DNA of 64,000 bases from Spirogloea muscicola. Lineage: Eukaryota > Streptophyta > Zygnematophyceae > Spirogloeales > Spirogloeaceae. The position numbers and the translations under genes were made by a program. The DNA is taken from positions 848,151 to 912,150 of the forward strand of contig WELB01000002.1 of assembly GCA_009602725.1 (NCBI GenBank). Reading direction: 5' to 3'. Below the pieces are notes generated by a model. That model was given only the letters and a program-made list of their open reading frames with translations. It ran no database searches and had not been told where the DNA came from. Of the stretch, positions 1 to 9,953 are shown one piece after another; position 1 is the stretch's first letter, and every line of letters begins with the position of its first letter.

Positions 1-1036
1 GCCTGCAGCCCGCCGCCCCGCCGCGCCGCGCCCGCCCGCGCCGGCCCGAGCCCGGCCCGCCCCAACGCTTCTGGACTCCCTTTGCTCCTTGCCTTGCCGC
101 AGGCCCGGCTGGTAAGTGCCCCTTGCTCCTGTTACTGCGACTCACGGTAGACGCGGGGGTTGCCACCGACGGCGGCTACCTCCTCTGCGAGCAGTGCCTT
201 AGCACACGCCACACTCTGCATGCAAGGCCACGTTCTCATGCATGCGACGGCATTCCACACATTCTTGCCGCCTGCTACGACCAGCAGAAGTCTGTCTGGT
301 TGTTCAGCCATTGCTTGCACTTCAATACGGCATAACAGACGGTAAGTCTGCGAGGTCCATCTTGCATTGTCTTCGCTATGGCTCTCGATCAGCCGAGAGG
401 AATATTAGAGATAGCATCGAGCGAGACGTGAATGGATGAAAGCTTGTCAGCTACCCTCAGAATCCATTGAAGTCCATACGAAGTCCACATCCGTGCACCT
501 TTCATGTGATTGCATCTGTTTAGCACCTCAACAGGATACCTGTGCTATCAATGACGACGGAGATCTTGATGTGCTACACATGCAAGCACTTGCATGTGCA
601 GCCAATATTCACGTACTGGTGATATGCAAGCATCTGCTTCTTCAAGTATGTCATTGAAAAAGCTCAATCAGCAGTAGATATTGCAGCGATGTTGCAGGTA
701 GTGTGACATGCAGCTAATCACAGGACATACTACTGAATAGCAACGCAGCGAAAAGTTGTAGGCACTGTAGACAATAGACGTTTGCTCCTCTTCCTCCATA
801 TTCTCATTCTACCTTGCAATATGAGTTCTGATCTTTTAACATCCATCTCTAGCCTCTCCCCCAGCATTAAGATCCTCTCTGTGTGCATACCGACATATGC
901 TTCTGGCTCCTTGAAACCATTGAGAAAGCAACTGTTTTGTCTTCCGCCGTAAGTGACATGCAAAATGTATCGTCCACAATGCCTACAAATTTGCTTGTTA
1001 TGTTGCTGTTCAGTGGATGTCCTTTAAGTAACTACA
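1..1036. other. Unassigned left-edge sequence
   Basis: The first 60 bases are extremely GC-rich. A good splice-acceptor-like CGCAG ends near base 101 and a strong donor (GGTAAGT) follows at 111-117, so the edge could be the 5' part of a gene whose body lies to the left. The rest, about 120-1036, is AT-richer with scattered short open frames and many TGCATG and CACTTGCATG words. I see no domain, RNA gene or transposon signature in it. Confidence 0.3.
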
Positions 1037-1215
1037 TGTCACAGTACCTGCAATGTCACTACAGTATCTACTGCCGATGAAAAGTACCTGAAATGTAACA
1101 CACTACCTGCAACATCACTGCAAGATAACCTGCTGAAAAGCTTACCTTTGACGTGCTTCATGAAGCTCCACTTTACCTGCAATGTCACTGCAAGATCAAC
1201 TGCTGATGAACCTAC
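1037..1215. repeat. Degenerate minisatellite-like repeat
   Basis: A unit of about 35-40 bases recurs three to four times with irregular spacing (near 1046, 1087, 1103 and 1176). Each copy begins ACCTGCAATGTCACT or a close variant and continues with CAAGATCAACTGCTGATGA or a variant. The first and last copies are the best preserved. No protein reading is supported across it. Confidence 0.45.
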
Positions 1216-1461
1216 TGTAGACGTACTAAATGAAGCCAATGCTTGCATGTCACCAGTACGTGACATCAGCTGCTGCTATCACGTATCAAAGGGCACTGGA
1301 AAGAAGGACCTGCTAACCAATATTGCAGAATTTTATCTCCATTGTCGGCAAGATTGCCACCATACAAAAGTCCTTTCCAGACAAGTGACTTGGCGCCTTT
1401 CGAGAATGAAATGTATTGCATCCTGTGACTTTGATGGATGCTGCTTCCTTTTTGTATGCAG

Positions 1462-1695
1462 AGGGAGCTAGAAGAGTTGTCATCGAATCAACTAAAGAGA
1501 CAATTATGCAGTCTTTATGTACGCATTCTGCATTCAGCTAGCCTGATGGATTTCTTTGGCGTGCAGACTGCTTCACTAGCCAACCCAGTGCGGGAAGATG
1601 CATTATTGCTTCAGAATGAGAAATGGTTTCAGTCTCACCCCAGTCCTGTGCCGCTTTCTCTCTCCAATGAAGGCAAGGTGCAACTGATCGAGCTG
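1462..1695 (+). CDS. Possible orphan coding exon, product not recognised
   Basis: A 234-base interval, exactly 78 codons, is open between an acceptor-like TATGCAG and a donor-like CTG/GTCAGT. The peptide starts RELEELSSNQLKRQL and includes ALLLQNEKWFQSHPSPVPL. Its codon use and hydrophobic/polar mix look more protein-like than its surroundings. Partner exons were not found on either side and I do not recognise the family. It may be one exon of a gene broken up by repeats, or chance. The frame stays open past the donor to about 1746, so the right border is uncertain. Confidence 0.27.
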
Positions 1696-2025
1696 GTCAG
1701 TACCATCTGTAGCGCCATACAGCGTGCTCTCTATCCACTTGGATAGACATTAATAATTTAACTCCTGCAAGCAAGAGAAGCGGCTACACACGAAATAGAG
1801 AGCACACAGCTGAGGTTGTTGGAGCTACTTATGTCACAATTGAGCCTGACAAGTGTTTCCACCAGTGCAACCTGGCCGTGCTTTACTGCAAAAGCGAGGA
1901 TACACTTGCTAGGAAGCGGAGCACTGCGGGGGCAGGCAGTCCTATCAAATTCAACTCAACAGCCCACATCCAGAAGGCTCGCTCCCTTGACCTCAGCAAA
2001 CAAGCACGTCACGGTGGAATGGAGT

Positions 2026-2108
2026 GTGTATTGAGTGATGGAGGGCCTGAGTGGCCAAGTACAACGGCAAGCACGTTGAGAGATGTACATCACCTGTTGC
2101 TTGACTGA
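2026..2108 (-). repeat. Dispersed repeat, inverted match to 36,541-36,623
   Basis: Read on the minus strand this stretch resembles 36,541-36,623 on the plus strand at roughly three bases in four. The best shared block encodes CTTGGCCACTCAGGCCCTCC. In one frame both copies read a similar peptide (LATQALHHS preceded by a GD-H-S-CL pattern). It could be a shared piece of an old transposon or of a duplicated coding exon. Confidence 0.4.
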
Positions 2109-2559
2109 CCCAGATGGTGCAGCAAGGCTTCAGACTGGAAGCCCTTGACTCCATCATGACCAATGTGCTCCTTTGTTGCATGTGAACTCTCTGCAGGGCT
2201 TGAAGCGCCTCACATGTCCACTTTGTGTGATGGTAAACATTCAAGTACGCGGCCGAGAGGGCGGGTGGAGTGAAGCGATGCTGATGGATATATAAGCACC
2301 GGCCCTGCGGTGGTTCTTTCACTACTTTGCCAGAATCTGTTGTCCAGTTTGTCAACAAGGAAAACATCTGCGAGTGGAACGGTCGCCAATGGCAAATGAA
2401 GTGTGCCTGTGTGACAACAGAGTTGCTGGCAAGGAAGTCAGTGACAACGGCAGTCAGATACTGCGAGAGGAGCAGTTTCCGCTGACTCATGCATCGGTGC
2501 TCGCTGCCAGGCAGTGACAAACTGGGTGGACTCAGCGCTTGCATGCCACCAGCCGGGAT

Positions 2560-2879
2560 CCACTAGGTGGAATTTGGCGAATATGTGCAAAGGGAGGTCG
2601 CCCAGGCCCACAGCGGGTGGGCAGCCCTGTCAAGCCAGGCGCCTGCAAGCTAACGAGTCCGGTGCATGGCGAACTCTCACGCTGACCGTTGGCCGCAGAG
2701 GCCTCACGAGCCTCACGACAAGCAGCAAGTACGTGCAGGGCGCCTTTCTGCTCGCGTCCGGGGGGTTGGTCAGACCTCGCAAAAAGCGGTACCAGGCGGG
2801 GCTCGTCGAGTGGGGGGGGGTGTGGGAAATTCCAGAGCGAGGGAAGGGGAGGGAGGCAGGGCAAGCGTGGTCTCCGACG
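2560..2879. other. GC-rich sequence, unassigned
   Basis: This stretch has runs of G (a nine-G run near 2812) and a high GC content. Several overlapping frames are open on both strands, as expected from GC-rich DNA. No motif supports any of them. It adjoins a LINE fragment and may be unrecognised transposon sequence. Confidence 0.2.
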
Positions 2880-3063
2880 GTGGGGCAGGCTGCAGGCGGG
2901 CCGCCGGCGCCGGTCCCCGGCCATCAAGGCAGGGGCCCTTTGACCGAAGCTCGCTCGTTGGGGGGGGGAGGTGGGCGGAGGCCGCGGCCAGAGCGCGTCC
3001 TGCGCGCGTGTGGACAGCGTGGGCAAGGGATCGCTGGAACGATACCGCCAAGCGCATGCGAAA
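2880..3063 (-). mobile_element. LINE fragment, C-terminal coding end
   Basis: Read from 3063 downward, the minus strand encodes the RMRLAVSFQRSLAHAVHTRAG pattern. That pattern marks the C-terminal end of the LINE family found throughout this window (best copies 49,097-52,841). The copy stops at the single N at 3064 and fades after about 60 codons. It faces another copy of the same segment across the N. Confidence 0.6.
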
Positions 3064-3064
3064 N
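3064..3064. other. Single-N assembly join
   Basis: One undetermined base separates two copies of the same LINE segment in opposite orientation. Left of it lies the complement of the sequence encoding YRMRLAV; right of it lies that sequence itself. A lone N at an inverted-repeat hinge suggests a contig join rather than a sequencing ambiguity. Confidence 0.6.
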
Positions 3065-3371
3065 AGCCGGGTCGCCAGCGCAGGTGTACCGCATGCGCTT
3101 GGCCGTCTCGCGCAGAGGTCTATGGCCCGCGCGCTGCACCTGCGTGCCGGATGAGCCCTTGCCTCTGGCTCTGACCAGGGACCCACTTCCAGAAGCCAAG
3201 TTTCTCTGACCTGAGGCTGCTTAGCCGGAATTACTGAGTGCTTCGTCGCTGCTTCGTTGCTTTTGGTGCTTGTTTTTCTTAGTGCTTCCCCTGTCCCGTT
3301 CTTGTACTTGTTTCCATTCTTTTTTGGGCTGGCTTTTTCCTGCCCCTATACTCAATGGCGAGCCCTTCTCC
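3065..3371 (+). mobile_element. LINE 3' end with hairpin tail
   Basis: This plus-strand LINE copy holds the last coding stretch (YRMRLAVS onward). It then has the family 3' UTR and the terminal hairpin tail near 3320-3371 (TTTTGGGCTGGCTTTTT, then CTCAATGGCGAGCCC). The reading frame is degraded against other copies. The 3' UTR and tail match the 30,701-31,113 copy, where insertion borders are clear. Confidence 0.6.
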
Positions 3372-3529
3372 CCAGCAGCCTGACGCTTCCGCAGGGGAAA
3401 TCTTCGACGAACATTAAGCCCGCAAGCGAGGTTAGTGAAAACAAAGAACGCCGCTTCGTGAGGCGACGGCTGTGAGAGGTGAGCCTAGGAAATAATGAAC
3501 CGACGAGGAGATCTCTAACGAGAGGAGAA

Positions 3530-4290
3530 GGGCTTGGCCATCGAGGATAGGGGCTGGAAAAGCCAGCCCAGAAAATAATGAACCAAGTACGAGAAGGGGC
3601 CCAGGGAAAGCGTTACGGAAAACAAGAACAAAGAGAAATAAAGCAGCTACGATTTTCAGTAACCCCTGCTAAGCAGCCGCAAGTCAGAGAAGCTAGGCTT
3701 CTGGAAGTGGGTCCCCTGGCCAGAGCCAGAGGCAGCAGCGAGGGCTCTGCCGGCACGCAGGTGCTGCGAGCGGGCCATCGACCTCTGCAGCGAGACGGCC
3801 AGGCGCGTACGGTACACCTGGGCTAGCGACCCGGCTGCAGGAAAGGCCACCGGCTCCCCATGGAAGCGGCGGACGATGGCGTGGCGGGCGAGCTGGTTGA
3901 GCAGCTCAAGCCACCACCATGGGGCGCCAACGCCCCATGCGTGTCGATAGCCAGCGGGAATAACTCATATTTCCGCGGATGATCAGCATACTATAACTCT
4001 TCTGCCTGAGCGGCGCAGGCAACCGCATACCCAGCCTCGATGGGCTGGGTGTGAGCAGTCGTATGCGTCGGTGGTCACCACGTCCAGGATAAGACGTGGC
4101 CCGCCGGCTTGTGAGGTTGGCCACAAGGTCTACGCGACGTGCATGGAGACTGTCGGCCCTTTGCTGGAGCGGCATGACGGCGGAGTTCTCCGCTGCCACC
4201 GAGAAGCCAGCCTGCACCATGCCATGCATCGCATCCCGGAGGCGGACGAGGAGTCCGACAGGAGCGGTGGGCCGCTCCCAACGAACCGCC
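3530..4290 (-). mobile_element. LINE 3' part, C-terminal domain and tail
   Basis: On the minus strand, from 4290 down, this copy encodes the end of the LINE protein: a DAMHGMVQAGF segment, then QQRADSLHARRVDLV (the presumed endonuclease core), then the family C-terminal end with YRTRLAVSLQRSMA. A 3' UTR follows. The hairpin tail lies at about 3540-3580 (GGGGCTGGAAAAGCCAGCCC on the plus strand). Several frame changes show it is dead. Its upstream end is cut near 4290. Confidence 0.65.
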
Positions 4291-4324
4291 GGGCGCCGCG
4301 GGCGGTCGAAGCGGCGCGGTAAAT

Positions 4325-5000
4325 GGCGAGAGAAGAGAGAAGTGGCACTCCCAATGGGGGCAGGGGCTGTGGAAAGCTAGCCCGAAAAGAGTTAACAAAA
4401 GTTCTAAGTGGCCAGAAACGCTTAGCAGCTACGAAGGGGCCTGAAGAAGCTATGTCAGAACGGGGGGAGGATGGACCACTCAGTACTGACGAGTGAGGAG
4501 CCTCAAATCCGAAAGACTAGCTGCCGGGGTTCTATCCCCCTGACGAAAGCCGGAGGCCGCAGCGGGAGCACAGCCAGCATGCAGATGCAAGGCTTGGGCC
4601 AGGGACCGCTGAAGGGAGACCGACAATCTCATCCGATAGACTCGGGCCCACGAGCCAGCGGCGTTGAAGTCGGCCGGCTCACCGCGCCTGCGGGACACAG
4701 TGTGCCGCGCAAGCCTAGCCAGCAGGTCGAGCCACAAGGACCCGAGAGCCACGTGCACGTCCACAGCCAGGGGGGCAAATTCATCTGCAGCCTGGTGTCG
4801 GCGTGTTTGGCCGCCTTGCTGCGAGCAGCCTTCGCCACAGCATGGCCAGCCCGCGAGGCGGAGAGCCCCGGGTTGGATCACATCAGTGGTGACCACATCA
4901 GCAATGATGCGCGCGCCGCCGCCCGGCGTGGACGTCACCAGGTTGACACGGTGCGTGTGGAGAAAAGCGCCCGGATGAAAGGCAACTCTGCCCCTCGGCC
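4325..5000 (-). mobile_element. LINE 3' part, second minus-strand copy
   Basis: A hairpin tail relic lies at about 4333-4392. Above it, 4480-4960 encodes on the minus strand the family C-terminal block: IIADVVTTDVIQPG (presumed endonuclease catalytic strand), a basic AKAARSK stretch, then a VDVHVALGS block and a YRMRLSVSLQRSLAQALHL block, ending in SDLRLLTRQY and a stop at 4480. The frame is nearly open over 180 codons, so it is one of the younger copies. It meets an oppositely oriented copy near 5000. Confidence 0.65.
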
Positions 5001-6046
5001 ATGGCGGCCTCGGCTGCCGCTCGCTCGCCACCACGCCTGCAGGCCAGCGTACCTAGGCAGCTGGACACAGGTCGCCCCGTCGGTGTCACAACGCTTCCTC
5101 CTCCTCGATGGGCGGCCTGTGTTGCAGCAGGCGGTGGCGAAAGTGGAGACGGTGCGCTGCCATTCCGAGTGGCGCTTCACTCAGCTCACTGCGCGCTACT
5201 CGCGAGCACCCGGCCCTGCCAGGAGCGCGGTCCTCTTTGCGCACCTGACCCACTCCGCCGACTCGCGGGCGCAGGCGCGTCACGTGGCCGAGCTCGACGA
5301 GGCGGCCTTCACCGCCTCGCTGCACTTACTCCCCCTGTCAGACGTGCGCGGGCATGCCCGGCTGCGGCCGGCATCCTCCCCTAGCACGGCGACCTGGCTC
5401 TCCGCTCTTCCGCTCACGACGCACTGCGAATGCCAGACGGATCTTCCGCACGACCGTCTAACGCCTCCCCGGGATTCACCGCGCCCTGTCTTCCAGGAGT
5501 GCTGCAGTGCGAGTGCGGAGAGCGAGCGGTGTACCAACGGAGCTGGCGGTGCTCGTCATCCGCTGCGCGAACGGAGGCGAGCGGCCTGTAGCCTATGACC
5601 TCCTCAGGTATGCCATGCTCCTGGGCGCTGGGTACACTGTGGCGCTGGAAACACGTCCATGACGCCTATCTCGCAGACGGCGGATGGACTCCATACTCGG
5701 CGGGCCGACCTGGTGGCCAGCACGCCGCGCGGCGGCCCATATTCCGTAGGACTTCGTGTTCCAGACAAATTGTACTGTATTAGCACAACCTGGAACTCAG
5801 ATTTCCGTCATCGCCGCTGCTGTCACCACTTATGTGGTAGACCGTTGCAATTTGGGGCTGTCTGCCTCGAGGGCTGGCCATGCTGCGGCGAACGCTGCTC
5901 GCAGCAAGGCGGCAAAGAAGCAGGCAGACCATCCGGCAGGGGACGATTTCGTTCCTGCCGTGGATGTGCACGAAGCTCTCGGGTCTCCGGTCCCCGTGGC
6001 TCGACCCATTGGCCCGGCTTGTGCTGTGTTCCGCAGGCGAGGTGAG
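5001..6046 (+). mobile_element. LINE C-terminal half, plus strand, interrupted by LTRs
   Basis: The first 380 bases encode the post-RT region of the LINE (AYLGSWTQVAPSVSQRF, then a long arginine-rich helix block). Next come a damaged cysteine segment (FQECCSA; compare the intact CECG-type motif near 52,690), and then the KAAKKQADHPAGDDFVP block. At about 6047 the copy is cut by an LTR. A LINE 3' end with the SLWDLRLLTRG reading resumes at 7651, so the LTRs landed in or beside a LINE. Several frameshifts are visible. Confidence 0.6.
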
Positions 6047-6744
6047 CAGGCCGGCCGGGTGGGTCAGCTCTCCCTCAGGACGGCGCCCCGCGGGCTGGCC
6101 GGATTGACCAACTCTCTCGGCCTCATAGCTGCATGGCCTCGGTCCTGTGTCCGCATGGCCTCAGTCCCTTGGCCCCGTGAGCCAGGCTATTGGCCTGGCG
6201 CGCCACCTCCTTGGCGCTAGTCACTGTGCAGCGCGCCAGTCCCTTGGACTCGCGCGCCGGCCTCTTGGCGCTAGTCCCTTGAACTCGTGCTACAGACCTC
6301 TGGCCCTGTGTGCCAGCCTGTCGTGTCCCCTTGTCAGGCCCCTTGTCAGGAGGGAGGGCCCTGGGGGCGACCCTCGTCACACCCTCAGGGGAGGGGTGGC
6401 AGGAGAACCGCTATAAGTGGTGGGCCTTGGTCAGACTCCGGGGTGACCAACGCCCGAGAGAGACACAGCCCTGCTGCTGCCTAGCCAGCCCCGCTGTTGC
6501 CTGCTGCCGCAGCCGCCACAGCTCTGCTGCTGCCGTCTGCTGCCAGCCCGTCGCCGCAGCTCATCGCTGCGGGCCCTGCCGGCTCTCTGTAAGTCTATTG
6601 GTAGAGTCACCGCCCTAGGGCGGTGCCTCAGGGTAAGACTTCCGCTGCGCTCTGTGCGCGTATGTGCGTTGGCGTTTTCCTGTATGAGGATTGTCTCCAG
6701 AACACCCTATGCTCGAATCCAAACCAGGACATTCTGACTCTAAC
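6047..6744 (+). mobile_element. LTR-A, older copy, 5' truncated, split by a younger LTR
   Basis: This solo LTR of the Ty3/gypsy-linked family here called LTR-A starts in mid-LTR at about 6047. It has the CTATAAGTGG promoter-like box near 6412, the CTG-rich segment and the 18-bp palindrome near 6607. A second LTR-A interrupts it at 6744, and its last 26 bases, ending GATGTCACA, resume at 7625-7650. It is a fossil, older than the copy inside it. Confidence 0.8.
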
Positions 6745-7619
6745 TGTAACGTTTCCGCCGTTTGAAAGTGCCAACGGCGCGCGATAACCTTACGTGAGCG
6801 TAACGTATCTACCGTTTGGAGTCCCAAACGGTGCGGGTAGCTTGGCTGCACTCCGTGTAGCTAAGTACGGTTCGAGGGTCCCTGGCTCCGTACCCTGTCG
6901 GCACGCCTCGGGCTCACGCCCTGCAGGCCGGCCGGGTGGGTCAGCTCTCCCTCAGGCCGGCGCCCCGCGGGCCGACCGGATTGACCAGCTCTCCAGTCCT
7001 CATGGCTGCATGGCCTCAGTCCCTTGACCCCGTGAGCCAGGCTATTGGCCTGGCGCGCCACCTCCTTGGCGCTAGTCACTGTCCAGCGCGCCAGTCCCTT
7101 GGACTCGCGCGCCGGCCTCTTGGCGCTAGTCCCTTGGACTCGTGCTAAAGGCCACTGGCCCTGTATGCCAGCCTGTTGTGTTTGTCGTGTCCCCTCGTCA
7201 GGCCCGCCCCTCCAAGGGAGGGCCTTGGGGCCGACCCTCGTCACACCCTCAGGGGAGGGGTGGCAGGAGAACCGCTATAAGTAGTGGGCCTTGGTCAGAC
7301 TCCGGAGTCGACCAACGCCCCAGAGAGACACAGCCCCGCTGCTGCCTGCTGCTGCCGCCGCCGCCACAGCTCTGCTGCTGCCGGCTGCTGCCAGCCCGTC
7401 GCTGCAGCTCATCGCTGCGGACCCTGCCGGCTCTCTGTAAGTCTATTGGTAGAGTCACCGCTCTAGGGCGGTGCCTCAGGGTAAGACTTCCGCTGCGCTC
7501 TGTGCGCGTATGTGCGTTGGCGTTCTCCTGTATGAGGGTTGTCTCCAAAACACCCTATACTCGAATCCAAACCAGGACATTCTGACTCTAACTGTGTGAT
7601 TAAGAGCAGAGATGTCACA
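6745..7619 (+). mobile_element. Solo LTR-A, nested, with 5-bp target duplication
   Basis: An 875-bp solo LTR begins TGTAACGTTTCC and ends GATGTCACA. It is flanked by CTAAC at 6740-6744 and 7620-7624, an exact 5-bp target duplication as Ty3/gypsy integrases make. It carries a TATA-like CTATAAG near 7275, a CTG/CCG-rich leader and the LTR stem-loop near 7456. It is nearly identical to the copy at 47,845-48,739 apart from a 20-bp length difference, so it inserted recently. Confidence 0.92.
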
Positions 7620-7650
7620 CTAACTGTGCGATCAGAACAGAGATGTCACA

Positions 7651-8260
7651 GCTAGTCTTTGGGATCTGCGGCTCCTCACTCGTGGCAATTGGGTGGCTCA
7701 TCCTCCCCCAGCTCTGAGATAGCGCTTCTGCCCCTTCGAGCCTTGTCATATCTATTCGGGCTGGCTTTTCGCTGGCCATGCTGCGGCGAACGCCACTAGC
7801 TTGCATTGCGGCAAAACACACAGACCACCCGGCCGGGGACGAGTTCGTATCCCAGGCCGTGGATGTGCACGGGGCTCTTAAGTCCCAGTGGCTCGACCTG
7901 CTGACCAGGCTTGCGTGGCACGCCGTGTCCCGCAGGCTGACTTCAATGTCGCTGGCTCGTTGGCTCAGGTCTACCGCATGCGCCTGTCCATCTTCCTTCA
8001 GCGTTCATGGCCCACGCCTTGCATCTGCGTGCTGGCCGTGCTCTTGCTGCAGCCTCTGGCTTTCGTCAGGGGGATTGTCTCCGGCAGATAGTTTGTTGAA
8101 GGCTCCTCAGTCGCAGTTACTGAGTGGTTCATCCTACCCCAAGTTTTGCAATAGCGCTTCTGGCCCCTTCGCACTTTGGCCCCTTCGAAGCTTGTCCGTT
8201 CTTTTGGGCTGGTTTGTCACAGCCCTTGGCCCCGTTGGGAATACCACTTTCTTTCTTGCT
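7651..8260 (+). mobile_element. LINE 3' ends, two plus-strand pieces in series
   Basis: Bases 7651-7770 hold a LINE terminal reading (DLRLLTRGN) plus a short 3' UTR ending in a shortened hairpin (GGGCTGGCTTTTCGCTGG). A second piece begins at about 7776. It encodes the AKHTDHPAGDEFV and VDVHGALKSQWLDLL blocks and the YRMRLSIFLQR segment, followed by 3' UTR up to about 8260. Both are damaged. The second lacks an intact hairpin. Confidence 0.6.
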
Positions 8261-8289
8261 TGCGATAGGAAATTAAGTGATCGCCCTTG

Positions 8290-8400
8290 AAAATATATAT
8301 ATCGCCATAGAGGATAGGGGCTGGGAAAGGCCAGCCCAATAAGAATGTATAAGTTTCGAAGGGGCCAGGGGAAGCGCTAAAATCCGTTAGGAGAGCGGCT
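8290..8400 (-). mobile_element. LINE 3' tail, minus strand
   Basis: A plus-strand reading of GAGGATAGGGGCTGGGAAAG followed by GCCAGCCCAA marks the LINE terminal hairpin in reverse. About 55 bases of family 3' UTR follow, up to GGGGAAGCGCTAA. No coding part remains. An AT-rich run (ATATATATATCG) sits at its left border. Confidence 0.5.
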
Positions 8401-8404
8401 GTTT

Positions 8405-8580
8405 ATTTCTTTTTGTGGGCTGGCTTTTCCAAGCCTATCCTCAATGGGCGAGCCCTTCTCTGTCCCTCTGCTGCCGGCTCCCTCGCCCAGGTACTTCGCA
8501 TAAGGCTGGCGGTCTCGTTTCAGCGGTCTCTGGCTCATGCGGATGTACACGCTTGCACTCCTTGAGCCCTGTGTGTGCTT
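8405..8580 (+). mobile_element. LINE 3' fragment with hairpin, then coding end
   Basis: The hairpin tail (GGGCTGGCTTTTCCAAGCC, then CTCAATGGGCGAGC) lies at about 8427-8465. A coding-end segment (PAPSPRYFA, then RLAVSFQRSLAHAD in another frame) follows it. Tail before coding end is the reverse of the normal order, so two insertions abut here. Both are decayed. Confidence 0.45.
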
Positions 8581-9372
8581 TAGGATGTCACCTTGACAAG
8601 TGCAGAATTGTCCAGGCCAAAGCCATGCTGCAGCAGACCAGTGAAAGCATGCTGTCGACTCGCAAGCTACGAGTAGCCAGTCAGCATTTGCCCACGGTGG
8701 CACTGCTCCAAATTGGGGCCTTGCCATGCGCTTACCTTGACGCGCCTTGCTCGTGCCGCTGAATTCTCGTTCTGGGCAAAGCCCTCCCCTATGGCTAGCC
8801 TCCTATGCTTGTACACTCTCTCCATGCCAACTCGTCTGGGATCTCGATCCGCTTATCGGTGAAGGCGCATTCGGCTCAGGGCCCTGCAGCCGCCCAGATT
8901 GTCAGCTACTAGACGGAATCATGATGAGAACGTGCGACCTGCCGGCCTGCAGCTCAAAGCGAGAGAGGAGCCAGGCCGTCCACCATGGTCCTGGTCGCAT
9001 GCCGCACGAGTCCCAAGAGTCGTCCTCCGATGGAAGCGACGGTGTTTAAACGAGATGACCGTGGATGTGATTAAGTAGTGGCTTTCATTGGTGAAGCCAC
9101 CAAATAAATATTACAACGTACGAGTAAGCATACGGAGCGATTGTACGGTTGAGCAGCTCTCTGTATTTTCAAGTGTAACCAGACCTACATGCACACCACT
9201 CTCCTGTAGAGAACCATGATCCGCTGCCGTTATTCCAAGATTATTCAGTGTGAGAACCTGGCGCATCTTTCATGCGATATGACTCCTTGATGATTTTGGG
9301 CCGTCATTTGCTCAAGTCGCAATAGACAACGGTAAGCCCAAGGCCCAAGGGCCCACCGACTTGGCCGTGCTG
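8581..9372. other. Unassigned sequence
   Basis: I see no gene in this stretch. A short frame at 8747-9049 has no recognisable motif. An AATAAATATT signal near 9104-9114 could be a polyadenylation site of something unrecognised. Confidence 0.25.
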
Positions 9373-9953
9373 TGCAACGTTCCGACCGTGTGGAGCAGCC
9401 AATCGGTGCTGGTAATGCTGCTTGCCCATGGAAGTAGCTGTTGGCGAGTTTACGGGACTGCCAAGCTACAAGGCCGCTAGCCGCTTGACAGGCAAACGGC
9501 CCGGGCGGTCCGTCCGCCCTTTTAGATGCCTCGCCAGGTCCGCCCTGCCAAGGGTGGACCTTGGCTCGCCCACGGGCAGGCCTTAGGGCGACCCCTCACA
9601 CACTGGGATGGCGGTGGCATGGGAGAAGCACAAGTCCTGGGCCGAGACTCGACCTAGGCCGTTTATGCCGGTGAAGCCCGAGAGCAGCCCTGCTGCTGCC
9701 TGCCGCCACAGCTGCCGCCGCAGCCTGCTACGGGCCTGCTGCAGGGTGTCCGTGGCTGCATTCCTTTGGGGACAGCTGCTGGCTGATGCCTAAGAGGTGG
9801 AGTCGCCGCCTGACGTCGGCGCCACAGTGCCGGTCTCCACTGCGCAGATGCGCGAGTGCTTCACCGTGTAGAGGGCTGGCAATTAAACTGCCTACATCCG
9901 AACTTAACAAGGACCACTCACTTCTGACTGTGTGCATAAGGGCATGTGTTAGT
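9373..9953 (+). mobile_element. Diverged LTR-B-like long terminal repeat
   Basis: This has the block order of LTR-B (compare 43,095-43,716): a TGCAACG start, a GCTAGCCGCTTGACAGGCAA block, the CTGCCAAGGGTGGACCTTGG block, a CTG-rich stretch, and the stem-loop near 9803-9825. The border with the interior is followed by TTTGGTGTCAGAGGCG. That resembles an initiator-methionine tRNA primer site, so this copy served as a 5' LTR. It is old and degraded. Confidence 0.6.

Noticed and set aside
7320-7420. CTG/CCG-rich stretches in LTRs as polyleucine, polyalanine or polyglutamine coding exons
   Set aside because: They recur at the same position in every LTR-A and LTR-B copy, in both orientations, with no conserved frame. 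They are untranslated LTR leader sequence.
7440-7470. tRNA-like GGTAGAGTC word near the LTR stem-loop
   Set aside because: No acceptor stem, anticodon arm or T-loop can be formed around it. It is part of the LTR stem-loop.
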